Source of the DNA: Azolla caroliniana
Taxonomy: Eukaryota > Polypodiophyta
Direction of reading: 5' to 3'
NCBI GenBank assembly: GCA_043228905.1
Contig: JBHGNT010000002.1
Span: 17,918,001-17,982,000, forward strand
DNA: 64,000 nt
Position 1 is the stretch's first letter; every line of letters starts with the position of its first letter. Positions 44,124 through 54,433 of this stretch are shown here, piece by piece. Under the pieces are notes generated by a model, which worked only from the letters and a program-made list of their open reading frames with translations, searched no databases and was not told the DNA's origin. A program made the translations under genes and the position numbers.

Positions 44124-44135
44124 AACTCCCCCTTC
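44124..44135 (-). promoter_or_regulatory. Polypurine tract of E
   Basis: Minus strand GAAGGGGGAGTT directly before the 3' LTR; primes plus-strand DNA. It overlaps the stop codon region of the ORF. Confidence 0.9.
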
Positions 44136-47100
44136 ACTTCGGCATGGGATGTCTCTCCAATCCGATCCTCTTCCGGCATGCTTCCAGCTTGTCGGGTGTG
44201 AGCACCTTGGTCAGCATATCCGACCCGTTCTCGTCCGTGTGGACCTTCGTCAGCACGAACTCCTTGTCTTCTATCCTTTCCCGGATCCAATGATATCTTC
44301 GCTGGATGTGCTTCGTCCGGGAGTGATAGGCCGCGTTCTTCGCAAGGTGGATTGCACTCTGACTGTCGCAGTAGAGTCGGTACTCCTCCTGCCGGATACC
44401 GAGCTCTCTAATGAAGTCCTTCATCCATATTATTTCCTTGCCGGCTTCAACAGCCGCCATGTACTCCGCCTCCGTGGTTGACAACGCAACCGTCTTCTGC
44501 AGCCTCGACTGCCATGAAACAGCTCCCCCTGCATACGTCATCACATACCCTGATGTGGACCGGCTGGTATCTGCATCAGCCGACATATCCGAATCGGTAA
44601 AGCAGTCGAGTTCGGGCTTACCGGAGCCGAATCGGAGGCACACATTTGCCGTGCCCTTCAGGTATCGGAGTATCCACTTGGCTGCGTTCCAATGCTCTTT
44701 GCCGGGATTGCTCATGTACCGGCTCACCACTCCGACTGCGTATCCAATGTCCGGTCTTGTACACACCATTGCGTACATCAAGCTTCCGATGGCAGAGGCA
44801 TATGGCACTTTCATCATGTCCTCCTTCTCAGCCTTTGTCTTGGGGCTTTGCTTGCTGGACAGCTTGCAGTTTGCCTGAAGGGTCGATCCGACCGGTCTTG
44901 CTTCCGACATGTTGAACCGTTTAAGCACCTTTGTCACGTACTTCTCCTGTGACAGCCACAACTGCTTCTTGCTCCGGTCCCGGATGATGTGCATCCCTAG
45001 TATTTGTCTCGCCGGACCCAAGTCCTTCATTGAGAAGGTTCGGTGAAGAGCCTTCTTCAGCATCCGTATCTTGACCTGGTCCCGTCCGACGATCAACATG
45101 TCGTCCACGTACAGGAGGAGTATTAGAAAGTCTCCTCCTTCGAACTTCTTCACAAACACGCAGTGGTCGGACTGCGTTTTGAGGTACCCTTCGTCGGTCA
45201 TGAAAGAGTCGAACTTCCGGTACCATTGCCGGGGAGCCTGCTTCAGTCCGTAAAGGCTCTTCTTCAACCGGCATACCAGGTGCTCCTTCCCTTTCTTCTC
45301 GAATCCTTCCGGTTGCTGCATGTAGATCTCTTCTTCGAGGTCGCCGTGAAGGAATGCCGTCTTCACGTCCATCTGTTCTACCTCGAGGTCCATGCTTGCC
45401 GCTATGCTCAGCACCGTCCGGATGGAGGTCATCTTCACTACCGGGGCAAATATCTCGTCGAAGTCGACCCCCTTCTTCTGCTGAAACCCCTTCACCACGA
45501 TCCTGGCTTTGTATCTCGGGGGGTTTCCGGCATCTCCCGGTTTCAGCTTGAACACCCACTTGTTACGGAGTGCCCGTTTTCCTTTCGGCAACTCCACAAG
45601 TTCATATGTGTGGTTCTCATGCAGGGAATCCATCTCCTCTTGCATGGCACTTAACCACCTGCGGCTCTGGGTGTCATGCTTTGCTTCTTCAAAGCTCTCC
45701 GGCTCCCCCTCGTCGGTTAGCAGCACGTGCTCTGGTTCCGGAAATCTCCGGGGGGGCCTTCTCTCTCTTAGAGGATATCTCCGTTCCAGGGCTTCGGTAA
45801 CCGGTTCTTCCGATTCTTCTTCATCCGAATCCATTTCGGGATCGGGGCCGGTTCCGGTATCATTTTCATCTTCTTCGGCCGGTTCTGTTTCTTCACCGTC
45901 TTCGGCCGGATCCTCGAGTGCTACCCGGTCCCTTGCCGGTCGGGACTGCTCTTCGTAGAGTTGATCCTCACCGGTCGACTTGGAGCTCTTCATCTTCTTC
46001 TCCGACTCCCAGTCGGCGAGTGTCTTGTCCTCCATGAAGATGATATCACGACTCCGGAATATCTTCTTGTCGACCGGGTCCCATACTCGGTAGCCGAACT
46101 CGTCGTTGCCGTAACCGAGGAATATGCATGGCCGGGTCTTTGGATCTAACTTTCCTCTCCGGTCCTTTGCCACATGCACGTATGCGAGACACCCGAACAC
46201 CTTCAGATGCCGGTAGGATACTTCCCTACCGGTCCACACTCTCTGCGGCGTGTCTCCGTCCAAAGGTACTGAGGGTGATCTGTTTATCACGTATGTCGCC
46301 GTTGACATCGCCTCAGCCCAAAACCCCTTGGGTAATTCCGCATGCGCCAGCATACTCCGGACCCTCTCCATTATGGTCCGGTTCATCCTCTCGGCCAGCC
46401 CGTTCAGTTCCGGCGTCTTCGGCACAGTAAACTCGAGCCGGATTCCCTTCGAGCGACAGTACTCCGCGAACTGCCCCCGGTATTCCCCTCCGTTATCCGC
46501 TCGTATCGCTTTCAGCTTCTTGCCGGATTCCCTTTCCACTCTCGCATGGAGTTCTTTGAAGACGCACAACACTTGGTCCTTTGTCTTCAACGGTGCCGTC
46601 CACAGCTTCCGACTGTGATCATCAATGAATGTTACGAAGTACTGGGCTCCGCCATGTGACTTCGTTTCTACCTGACACACATCAGTGTGCACCAACTCCA
46701 ATGGTGCGCTACGTCTCGTCGGTGGCCTTGAATGGAAGGAGGTTCGGTTCTGCTTACCGGCCAGGCAATCGGTGCACTTCTCCAGGTGCACATGCTTCAC
46801 TGGAATAAGGTTGTCTTCTGCAAGCCTCTTCATCCCCTTCTCACTCATGTGGCACAGTCTCTTGTGCCACAGCTCACCGGCAGTGTCGGCTGCCACGTTC
46901 AACTCTTCCGGACACAGCCAGGCATTCATAAGGTACAGTGTGTTGACTTTCCGGGCCCGAGCCACTATCAGGCTCCCCTTGCTGAACTTCATTACGCCGT
47001 TCCGGATGCTACCTGTGTAGCCTTCATCGTCTAGCCTCCCGGCCGAAATCAGGTTCAATCGAACCTCCGGAACGTGTCGGACATCCTTCAGCAGCATTTT

Positions 47101-48207
47101 GCATCCGGTCGGGGTTGTCAACCACACATCTCCTATGCCGGCAATCCGGCACGTACCTTCATTTCCCATCCGAACACAGCCATGCTCACCGGCTGTGTAG
47201 GATGAGAAGTATCTTCTTTCCGGGGTCAGGTGGAACGACGCTCCGGAATCGACCACCCAGGTAGTCTCATCGCCGGCAATGTTTAGTTCACCTTCTTCGG
47301 TGATGAGCATGATCTCCTCTTCACTTGCCGCGAGTGCCGTCGTTCCTTTCCTGTCCTGCCCTCGCCGATCCGAACCATTCCGGTCCGCGGCTCCCCGGTA
47401 AGCACCGTTCCGTTCCGAAGACTTCTTCGAATCGGTGTCGTCGGCTCCGTTGTCTTTTCGGTAATGCCGACAATTCTTTCGGAAGTGCCCCGGCTTCCCA
47501 CAGTGGAAGCATGTGGGTCTTCCTCTTGACTGCGACCGGGTCCCCGACTTCTCCCGTCTTTGCGGACTCCGGTTCCATTGTCTTCCCCGTTCCGATTCGG
47601 TAAGCAGCGCCTTCGAGTCGGAGGCCGGTTCTTTATCTCTCCGACGCGCTTCTTCGTTCAAAATACTTGTCTTTACCGTTTGTAGGGACAAGTTATCTTC
47701 GGTGCAGGAGGTGCTGAGGGTCACCACCAAGTTCTCCCAGCTTTCCGGCAATGTACACATCAGAATGATGGCTTGCATTGCATCCTCCAGCGGGAACTTG
47801 ATCGCCGCAAGCTGGTTCACGAATCCCATGAACGTGCTTACGTGTTCCACCATACTCTCGCCGTCCCGGTACTTGAGGTTCACTATCTTCCTCATCAGGG
47901 AGGTCCGGTTCAACGCATTCTTCCTCTCATAGAGGCCCGACAGCTTCCGCCACATCTCATATGCGTTGGTGTCGTTCGCCACATGTTGTAGAACGCTCAC
48001 GTCTACGTATTGCCGAATGGTTGCAACGGCTTTCCGGTTCAGAAGCCTCCATTCCGACTCAAGTACCCCCTTCGGTATTTCCGACCTGTCAATCGGTTCG
48101 TACAGGTCCCGAACAATCAGAAGATCCTCCATCTTGATCTTCCAGTCGGCGTAATTCTGCGCATTCAGCACCATCATCCCCGGCTGCCCGCTGCCGCCGC
48201 CTTCCAT
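44134..48207 (-). CDS. Copia E gag-pol polyprotein, intact
   Basis: 1,357 aa from ATG 48207 (MEGGGSGQPGMMVLNAQNY), 31 nt past the LTR. The frame is open further upstream through the LTR but the start there is not needed. Gag residues 1-230; CCHC knuckle CFHCGKPGHFRKNC 233-246; protease WVVDSGASFHLTP with DSG 320-322; integrase zinc finger HKRLCH and CTDC 448-481; integrase D509, D571, E607; RT with YVDD 1033-1036; RNase H with TDSD ~1204, TTEAEY ~1244 and YCDSQSA ~1279. All key residues are present, no stop, no frameshift. It would make virus-like particles, cDNA and insertions. Closest relative in the window is dead copy D. Confidence 0.96.
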   Translation of the reverse strand: MEGGGSGQPGMMVLNAQNYADWKIKMEDLLIVRDLYEPIDRSEIPKGVLESEWRLLNRKAVATIRQYVDVSVLQHVANDTNAYEMWRKLSGLYERKNALNRTSLMRKIVNLKYRDGESMVEHVSTFMGFVNQLAAIKFPLEDAMQAIILMCTLPESWENLVVTLSTSCTEDNLSLQTVKTSILNEEARRRDKEPASDSKALLTESERGRQWNRSPQRREKSGTRSQSRGRPTCFHCGKPGHFRKNCRHYRKDNGADDTDSKKSSERNGAYRGAADRNGSDRRGQDRKGTTALAASEEEIMLITEEGELNIAGDETTWVVDSGASFHLTPERRYFSSYTAGEHGCVRMGNEGTCRIAGIGDVWLTTPTGCKMLLKDVRHVPEVRLNLISAGRLDDEGYTGSIRNGVMKFSKGSLIVARARKVNTLYLMNAWLCPEELNVAADTAGELWHKRLCHMSEKGMKRLAEDNLIPVKHVHLEKCTDCLAGKQNRTSFHSRPPTRRSAPLELVHTDVCQVETKSHGGAQYFVTFIDDHSRKLWTAPLKTKDQVLCVFKELHARVERESGKKLKAIRADNGGEYRGQFAEYCRSKGIRLEFTVPKTPELNGLAERMNRTIMERVRSMLAHAELPKGFWAEAMSTATYVINRSPSVPLDGDTPQRVWTGREVSYRHLKVFGCLAYVHVAKDRRGKLDPKTRPCIFLGYGNDEFGYRVWDPVDKKIFRSRDIIFMEDKTLADWESEKKMKSSKSTGEDQLYEEQSRPARDRVALEDPAEDGEETEPAEEDENDTGTGPDPEMDSDEEESEEPVTEALERRYPLRERRPPRRFPEPEHVLLTDEGEPESFEEAKHDTQSRRWLSAMQEEMDSLHENHTYELVELPKGKRALRNKWVFKLKPGDAGNPPRYKARIVVKGFQQKKGVDFDEIFAPVVKMTSIRTVLSIAASMDLEVEQMDVKTAFLHGDLEEEIYMQQPEGFEKKGKEHLVCRLKKSLYGLKQAPRQWYRKFDSFMTDEGYLKTQSDHCVFVKKFEGGDFLILLLYVDDMLIVGRDQVKIRMLKKALHRTFSMKDLGPARQILGMHIIRDRSKKQLWLSQEKYVTKVLKRFNMSEARPVGSTLQANCKLSSKQSPKTKAEKEDMMKVPYASAIGSLMYAMVCTRPDIGYAVGVVSRYMSNPGKEHWNAAKWILRYLKGTANVCLRFGSGKPELDCFTDSDMSADADTSRSTSGYVMTYAGGAVSWQSRLQKTVALSTTEAEYMAAVEAGKEIIWMKDFIRELGIRQEEYRLYCDSQSAIHLAKNAAYHSRTKHIQRRYHWIRERIEDKEFVLTKVHTDENGSDMLTKVLTPDKLEACRKRIGLERHPMPK

Positions 48208-48222
48208 TTTCTGCAGCAACTC

Positions 48223-48234
48223 GCTCTGATACCA
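48223..48234 (-). promoter_or_regulatory. Primer-binding site of E
   Basis: Minus strand TGGTATCAGAGC, three bases (AAC) inside the 5' LTR. Confidence 0.95.
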
Positions 48235-48237
48235 GTT

Positions 48238-48844
48238 TGTTGAGTAATCGACGCTCCGATTAACCTTCACCACTCGGCCACAACCGAGTAAGCACGAATC
48301 AATGCAGCAGAAAATAGGAACCACAGAGAAAGAACACGAATACACAGGGATTAACGTGGAAAACCCTAGACGGGAAAAACCACGGGAGTACAAGACTCCA
48401 AACGAACTATGCACAGAGAAATATACAATGGCGAGCTGCAAGGCGACGACCTTGAGCTCGCAGTCCTCGCCACAGGCGGCGGAAATACACAGAGGCGTCG
48501 ACCTCTTCCTCTCTCACGCTCTATCTCTCTCTCTCTCACGGCTGCTCTCTCTTCACTCCTCTTTTGTGGAAAAACAGAAAAAATGAGTAGCAACAGTAAA
48601 ACTGTTTGCCCTAAGTCATATTTATACACATATGACTTTAGGGCTATTTACAACTATAGCCTCAAGGGCCCTTGGCAAACATATTCACAGATATGTCCCC
48701 GCATCCGAATCTCTCTCCGGGTACATTCGTCGTCCGGCTCCGAAGTCGGGGTCTTCATCATCCGGTTCCGAAACCGCAACCGGGCTTGTCGGCATTCATC
48801 TCCGACATCCGACCATCCCATCCGAAGGGACCGTAATCCCAACA
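48238..48844 (-). repeat. 5' LTR of E
   Basis: 607 bp; four substitutions against the 43517 copy. It carries the active promoter on the minus strand. Confidence 0.97.
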
Positions 48845-48849
48845 ACATC

Positions 48850-49875
48850 TAATTGTACAACAGACATACATTGTTCAAGTGAAGATGGGTCAAAACTACA
48901 AACAATAGTAAATGCCCATTCTTCATTCTGCACAAGATTTGCAGACTCTGTTTTTGGTGCAGAAACTTCTGCAACAACGAGTCCTACCTCTTTTGCAGCC
49001 AATTTTGGATAGTTTTTTATAATATGATCAATTCCTTTATAATATTTGCAAAATAGTTTTTGTTTCTGCTCTTGTTTTTTTTCATTCACTTGTGAATTAT
49101 TAGCAAATCTTTGCTTGCTACCAGAAGAGTTCCATTTACCTTTGCCCTTCTGACTAGCTAGGAAAGCTTAATTTGCAACACGCATAATAGACTTGTTTTG
49201 CCCAGACTGATCTTCCTGTAACAAAACAGAGACTAGCTCCTCGAATGATAAGGCATTGGGACTGCCTTTCATCATTAAACGAAGAGTAGAAGCAAAACTC
49301 TGATATGAATCAGGAAGACCATTTAGAACGGTCTACACAAGTGAACTATCTGATATCATTTCATCAACAGAAATTAATTGTTCCTTTAAATCTTTGATTT
49401 TTGTAAGAAAATTGTCCATAGAATCACCTTCATTCATGTGCTTGCTCTCCAATTTTTTTCGGAGATAAGCAACACGAGCCTCATTTCTTGCTTGGTACAA
49501 AGTGGTAAGAGTATCCCAAGCATCCATTGTTGCCTTACAAGAGCGAATATGGGGAATAATGGCACGTTTCACAGACAAAGCTATCAAAGCATGTCCCTGA
49601 GCATCTCTGCCATCCCAACGAAGTTGCTCTGCAGTTGGTACAATAGAAATTGTAGCATGGGCATGAGCAGGATGATCCACATCCTCAACAGAATAAGTAC
49701 CATCAACATTTGTGTTCTCAACAGTAGGACATTTTTCAGCCCCTTGAACCACATTCCACAATCCCTTTGCTACTAATACATGGTGCATCATAGAAGCCCA
49801 AAGAGGGTAATTTGTTCCATCCAGTTTATCCTCAACAACAGGCATTCAAAATACATCGTTGTTCTCAGCCATGGC
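48850..49875 (-). pseudogene. Copia G: gag, right piece
   Basis: From 49872: MAENNDVF, a stop, then VEDKLDGTNYPLWASMMHHV, LVAKGLWNVVQG, YLRKKLESKHMNEGDSMDNF. After more stops comes a lysine-rich end with a damaged zinc knuckle (FCKYYKGIDHIIKNYP: third Cys replaced by Tyr, last by Tyr). At 48850 it meets E. Confidence 0.8.
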
Positions 49876-50219
49876 CGTGGACTGAACACGTTTTGATATA
49901 AAAAAATGGACTGTTGAATGAATAAAAGGGAATAACGTACCTCTTTGACTTGAAAGATGAACAAGCGAAGAGAAAAGGGAAGCAAATCTGATTTTTGAGG
50001 GTTGTAGGAATATCTTGGAAGACTCAAGGAGGCTTTTTCTAGGATTCAATCGACTTGGAAACTGAAAAAAAAACACAACTGAAACTGCGCAGAGAAAGAA
50101 AACACACAAAAATTTGTTTTTTCAACAGCAGAAAAACGCCACCACAGATGGTACAGACAGACTATGTATGAGAGTCGTTGTGTTGTTGCTCAAATGTCGC
50201 TTTGTAGCTCTCATACCAC
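49876..50219 (-). other. G leader with diverged primer-binding site
   Basis: Next to the LTR the minus strand reads GTGGTATGAGAGC (50219-50207), one base from the Met-tRNA site. The rest is untranslated leader. Confidence 0.7.
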
Positions 50220-50475
50220 TGTTGGATTCTTATTTTGAATCCCAAAAACCTACACCACTTTAGGGTTGTAAGAGTATTTTTAGATAGGGGGAAAAAACCT
50301 CCTAAAGAGGGAAAAAATGCCCCTGTAGTCCTAAGTGTGTTCACACACATCATTGTCCTAAGTGTGTTTACACATTACTGTCCTAAATGTGTTCACACAT
50401 ATCACTATCCTAAGTGTGTTCACACATCACTATCCTAAGTGTGTTCACACACATCACTACCAAAATATGTCAACA
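50220..50475 (-). repeat. 5' LTR of G with internal tandem repeats
   Basis: Plus-strand TGTTGGATTC at 50220; probable other end GTCAACA at 50475 (256 bp). Five copies of a ~25-30-bp unit (CCTAAGTGTGTTCACACATCA) fill 50320-50458. The partner LTR is not in the window, so the far end is an estimate. Confidence 0.65.
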
Positions 50476-51159
50476 TATACAAGAAGAAGTCGAGCTTCTC
50501 CAAACTCACCTTGATTTGGCAGCTATTAAATATGAAGATGAGGGAGTCAAAGTTGCCAACCTCCCATAAACTTCTAGTCGGGCGTCGACCTAACTCTCCT
50601 CACAAGGCCTGAATTTTGAAGAAGAAATCAAGGCACTTCCCGCCTTTCAAGCCTCCTGACAAGTTGGAAGTGTTATGCACCACCGTTGTTGTGTTAAACA
50701 AGTCTAGGGGAAAACGACAAAGAGTGGTGATTTCACGTTGTTGTGGGTGTCATTGAGGAATTGTTTCATGATATATATATATATATATATATATTCTAAG
50801 TGACATTTGAGAAACTTAAACCTACAACCTTATATACCAAGTAGAAAGTACATACCACTAGGCTCAGATGTTTTTTTCAAAATTATTTTTTCATCATTAT
50901 ACTTATCCCATGTAAATTTTCATACATGAGAGCTCAAATCAGCGAGATGGTTATCATGCATCACATGCATTCCATGCATTGTATGCATGTCTTGTACCCT
51001 CACATCCATCATATGTATGGGGGCGCCTACATAAGAAAGGAAGGAAAAACAAAAAAATGGAAAAAGGTGTTAGCTCATTGAAAACATATCCAATCTCTTA
51101 AAGTTGAAATCAAGGGTTGAAAGCCATAATAGTAATAATTTTTTTATTTTTTTTTATCG
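50476..51159. other. Non-coding spacer with microsatellite
   Basis: No gene. (AT)12 at 50771-50794, a SINE-like piece and repeated ATGCAT words at 50958-50992. Confidence 0.5.
50811..50866 (-). mobile_element. SINE-like box A/B relic
   Basis: Minus strand GAGCCTAGTGGTATG (50865-50851) is a good box A; GTAGGTTTAAGTTTC (50825-50811) is a weak box B, about 30 nt away. Confidence 0.45.
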
Positions 51160-51316
51160 TTTTGAAAATCTTCTTCTTATCCCTCCTCTTCTCCACTATA
51201 CCAATTTTCGATCTTCTCCAAGTGTAGCCTTGTTTTCCTCCCATCTTCATCTTTTTGTTAGCATGGTGAATGTCCTTTCCGGTCCAGGACCCCAACAGTC
51301 CTGCTTCATTTCATGA
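51160..51316 (+). other. LTR-end-like relic in front of a copia gag
   Basis: GGTCCAGGACCCCAACAGTCCTG around 51282-51304 matches the pattern GGTCC..GACCCCCGTGGTCCCG of the solo LTR ends. It is followed closely by a gag relic, which fits a decayed 5' region. Confidence 0.35.
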
Positions 51317-51319
51317 ACA

Positions 51320-51700
51320 CACGAGGATTTTCCTCGACACTGTCACCAACGGCTTGATGAAGCTAACGCTCAATGAAGCAATCAGGGTGGTGATGTCTGA
51401 AGAGCTTCAAAGATAGTTTATGGGACTCACCATCGATGACAGTGCAGAAGCACACTTCTCTGGAGGAATGGCTCAAAGGACCGGCCACAATCAAAGCAGG
51501 TTGAGAAGGAGAAGTGACTGATGGTAGTCGAAGTCTAGAGGTGCACCTTCAAATGCTTACTTTACACAATGCAAGAAGGTCGACCACCACATTCCTGACT
51601 GCTAGTCGTTGAACAAAAATTGCAAAGGCCGAAGATTCGAGTGGAATGCAGCCTCTTCCTACTTGAATCAGCCATCAATTGACAAACCAGATTCATATTG
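51320..51700 (+). pseudogene. Copia gag relic
   Basis: Frame reads FLDTVTNGLMKLTLNEAIRV, VMSEELQR, FMGLTIDDSAEAHFSGGMAQ, RTGHNQSRLRRR, then a damaged zinc knuckle (CKKVDHHIPDC). Stops interrupt it, and the gag front and all of pol are missing. Confidence 0.6.
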
Positions 51701-51876
51701 CCGAATTGTCGACGGGAGAAGTCCTTTCATTAGAATGTCACAAATGAACAATTGGAAGATAGAGAAATGGGGAAGTTGATGAATGAGAATACTTATTCCA
51801 TGACTAGTGTTGATCTTCTCGATGTTAACAAAGGAGATCAACCCTTTTTATACATGAAGTGATGCATGCTAAGCAT

Positions 51877-51995
51877 GCTCATACTTGCATACCAAATCAT
51901 ACATACTCAGTCTTACATACTGTAATACTAAGCATGCTAATACTTGCATGCCAAGTCATACATACCCAATCTCACCTAGTATAATACCAAGTTGC
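51877..51995. repeat. Two ~58-bp tandem copies
   Basis: CATGCTCATACTTGCATACC at about 51877 and CATGCTAATACTTGCATGCC at about 51936 start two consecutive similar units (CATAC-rich). No coding. Confidence 0.65.
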
Positions 51996-52049
51996 ACATG
52001 CTAACTCATACTATTTATATACAAAGGTTAAAGTCTAAAGTTTGCCTAG

Positions 52050-52074
52050 GAGATATATATATATATATATATAT
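52050..52074. repeat. (AT)n microsatellite
   Basis: AT dinucleotide run, directly next to the plastid-like segment. Confidence 0.9.
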
Positions 52075-52510
52075 GTGGAGCGGTGAAATGCGTAGAGATC
52101 GGAAAGAATTGCAATTGAAGAAAGATTATTGGAATGGAAAGATAACATAGAGCGTGGATATTTTGCATTTCAAATCGATGAGTATAGGGATGTCGAGTCA
52201 AATGCGCATGGATGTACTCCCGTCCGGATATATTTGTCCTCTACCCCTGTTTCCTCCGTATACGAGGGTTTACCTACTCTGGTTACAGCATTTTTTCCCA
52301 TGCCGAACCCCTCTCTCTTGTTTCATTTTGAGAGACTAACGAGTTGAACATTCCATGGTATCCATCAGGCTGTTCGCAAGGGCCAGCCCGATTCTCTTCC
52401 CCGGGGATATGCATTGGATTGAGTAGCCCCGGGAGAGCCGCCGACTCCAACTATCGTCCGTGTCTCCCACAAAATTCTACTATGTGAAGATTCGCGCGCG
52501 AGAAGGCAAA
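52075..52510. other. Organelle-like DNA scraps, including a plastid 16S rRNA piece
   Basis: 52077-52108 reads GGAGCGGTGAAATGCG then TAGAGATCGGAAAGAA, as in plastid 16S rRNA. The match ends sharply. Further on, AGCCGCCGACTCCAACTATC (about 52437) also looks plastid-like from memory. The pieces look like a mosaic of nuclear plastid insertions (NUPTs) between AT microsatellites. It is not a functional rRNA gene. Confidence 0.5.
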
Positions 52511-52538
52511 ACAAAAATTGAGAAACACGCACGAAAAG

Positions 52539-52540
<2 letters not shown>

Positions 52541-52586
<46 letters not shown>
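52541..52586. repeat. (TA)23 microsatellite
   Basis: Uninterrupted TA run of about 46 bp, a possible break or recombination site between the plastid-like scrap and the gypsy relic. Confidence 0.95.
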
Positions 52587-52589
<3 letters not shown>

Positions 52590-52639
52590 AGGACCTAGGT
52601 TTGAATTCGAGTCGATGTTCATGACATTATCCTCCCCTT

Positions 52640-53300
52640 AAGCACCGACTTCAAGAAGGTACGGGTTCATGAGGATATCAGAGATGAAAATCATGAGCCA
52701 CTTCTAGGGCATTGAATAAATTTTTATTGGGCTCCCATGTGGCCTCAGAGACGGGATATCCTTTCCATAAGACTAGGTATTGGAGCTTTCGTTGGCTCCT
52801 ACAGGAGTCTAAAATGGTCTCGACTTCCTCCTCATCCTCGGTCACCAAGGCCACATGGAGGGGAGGGGGGGCGATGGCTTGATGCTTCTTTCTGGAATCG
52901 GGGATGGATGGTAGAGCTCAAGAAGTGATGCATGGAAGACATTGTGAATTCGGTAATGTGATGGAAGAGTAAGACTGAAAGGTATGGACCTGACTTTGTC
53001 AACGATGCAGAACAGACATAATTTTTTGTAATCAAGTTTGTTGCATGGGCGAGTTGTCGGAATATGTCGACTTAATAGCCATACCATGTTGCTAACTTTA
53101 AAACCAGGTGCAACTCGCCGATGTCGATTAACCTTCTCTTTGTGTCATTTCTGAGCAATGGATAGTTTGAGGGATAGATCATGGCGCACTTCTTACATTA
53201 GACAAGCTCATTCTTCAACAAATGGATTCACAAAACCAATAGGGATAGCTATGCTAAAGCGTGGGTGGAACCCGTAGTTTGTAAAGAACTGTGTTATGCT
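52640..53300 (-). pseudogene. Chromovirus relic: integrase end and chromodomain
   Basis: Minus strand: FFTNYGFHPRF, VAPGFKVSNMVWLLSRHIPT, TRPCNKLDYKK, HYRIHNVFHASLLELYHPSP, then on a shifted frame the chromodomain EEEVETILDSCRSQRKLQYL, VLWKGYPVSEATWEPNKNL. It differs from B, so it is another chromovirus. No LTR is recognisable. Confidence 0.75.
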
Positions 53301-53922
53301 AGTTGATGTGTCGAACACAACATCACGGCTGGCTCAAACTTGTTTGGTTCGGGGGTTATAGCACTTATAGCCCTTTTGTTCGTCCAAGTAGTTGACGAGA
53401 ATGCACTTCTCAATTTTGGCGTCCAACTTCCTCCGCTTCTCCTCCGGCACATGCACATATGATATGCTACCGAACACCCTCAAGTGTCCCAACGTTGGCT
53501 TGCGCCCGAAATAAAGCTCATTTGGTGACACTCCTCCATTTGTAGACGTCTAATTTTGTAGGTAAACAATCATTCTAACCACTTCGACCCACTAGAACTT
53601 GGCCATGCTTTTTTCTTCAAGCATTGCCCCCGCCGCTTCCTCAATCGTACGGTTCTTCCTTTTGCCCACGATGTTCTTCCTCAATCGTATCTGCAAGAGA
53701 ATTCGCGCCGAAGTCCCTCCTTCTATAGATAACGAGTGAACTGGTCAGAAAAGTATTCCTTTCTACCATTAGTTTGGAGGCACTTGATCTTCCGTCTTGT
53801 CTCTTGTTTGGCAAGGCATTTCACTTTTAGGAAGTAGGAGAAGACTTCGCTCTTCTTCTCAATCAAGCATGCTCATGTATGCCAAGTGAAGTCATCGATG
53901 AAGGTTACAAGGTAACGGTTAC
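53301..53922 (-). pseudogene. Copia K relic: integrase and linker
   Basis: From 53922: NRYLVTFIDDFTWH, then integrase scraps, ELYFGRKPTLGHLRVFGSIS, YVHVPEEKRRKLDAKIEKCI, YKCYNPRTKQV, SRDVVFDTSTS, a copia linker. The frame runs directly into gypsy integrase at 53300. It is cut at 53922 by element D. Confidence 0.75.
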
Positions 53923-54404
53923 TGTTGGGAAATCGGTCCCTCCTGATGGGATCCGGTTTTGAATAAAGAGGACCCGGTGAGAACCGGAAGAGAAGACATA
54001 TTTGTAAATATGTTTTGAGTAAGCCTATTGAGGCTATATTTGTAAATAGCCCTAATTTCATATAAGTATAAATATGACTTAGGGCAATCACTTTGATAGT
54101 GTTGTTGTCATATTGTTGTTGATATAACTATTGTATAGCGAGAGAGGAGATATAGAGTGATACTCAGTTGTAACCGCCGCTTAGCGAAGATACAAAGCTC
54201 AAGGTCATTGTCTCCGGGTCTCTAATTGTATCTTTCTTATATATAGTGATAGCTTGGAGTCTATGGGCTCCCGTGGTTTTTCCCATTAGGGTTTTCCACG
54301 TAAGCATTTTGTGTACTCTCTACTTCCCATTTCTGTGTTTCATTCTCATTGAAGTGATTCAAGACTCGGTTGTAGCCAAGCAATATTCCGCACTATTTCC
54401 CTCA
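53923..54404 (+). repeat. 5' LTR of D
   Basis: 482 bp, TGTTGGGAAATCGGTCCC...CTATTTCCCTCA. TATA box AGTATAAATATGAC at about 54065. Inserted in the opposite direction into copia K. Confidence 0.85.
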
Positions 54405-54407
54405 AAC

Positions 54408-54419
54408 TGGTATCAGAGC
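54408..54419 (+). promoter_or_regulatory. Primer-binding site of D
   Basis: TGGTATCAGAGC, three bases after the LTR. Confidence 0.95.
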
Positions 54420-54433
54420 GAACAACATAGGAA

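Larger units (their letters stand above)
43517..48844 (-). mobile_element. Copia E, intact, 5.3 kb, inserted in G
   Basis: Two 607-bp LTRs with only 4 differences, target duplication ACATC at 43512-43516 and 48845-48849, PBS, PPT and a single unbroken gag-pol ORF. LTR identity of 99.3% indicates recent insertion. Confidence 0.97.

Noticed and set aside
44149-48243. Many plus-strand frames opposite the E gag-pol
   Set aside because: Shadows of the real minus-strand ORF; no motifs of their own.
48208-48441. N-terminal 78-residue extension of the E polyprotein
   Set aside because: It lies in the 5' LTR and PBS. The natural start is ATG 48207, right after the primer-binding site.
50320-50458. 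CRISPR array
   Set aside because: Units are directly adjacent and diverged with no unique spacers; it is a tandem repeat in a plant LTR.
52077-52108. rRNA gene
   Set aside because: Only about 32 bases match plastid 16S; not a gene.
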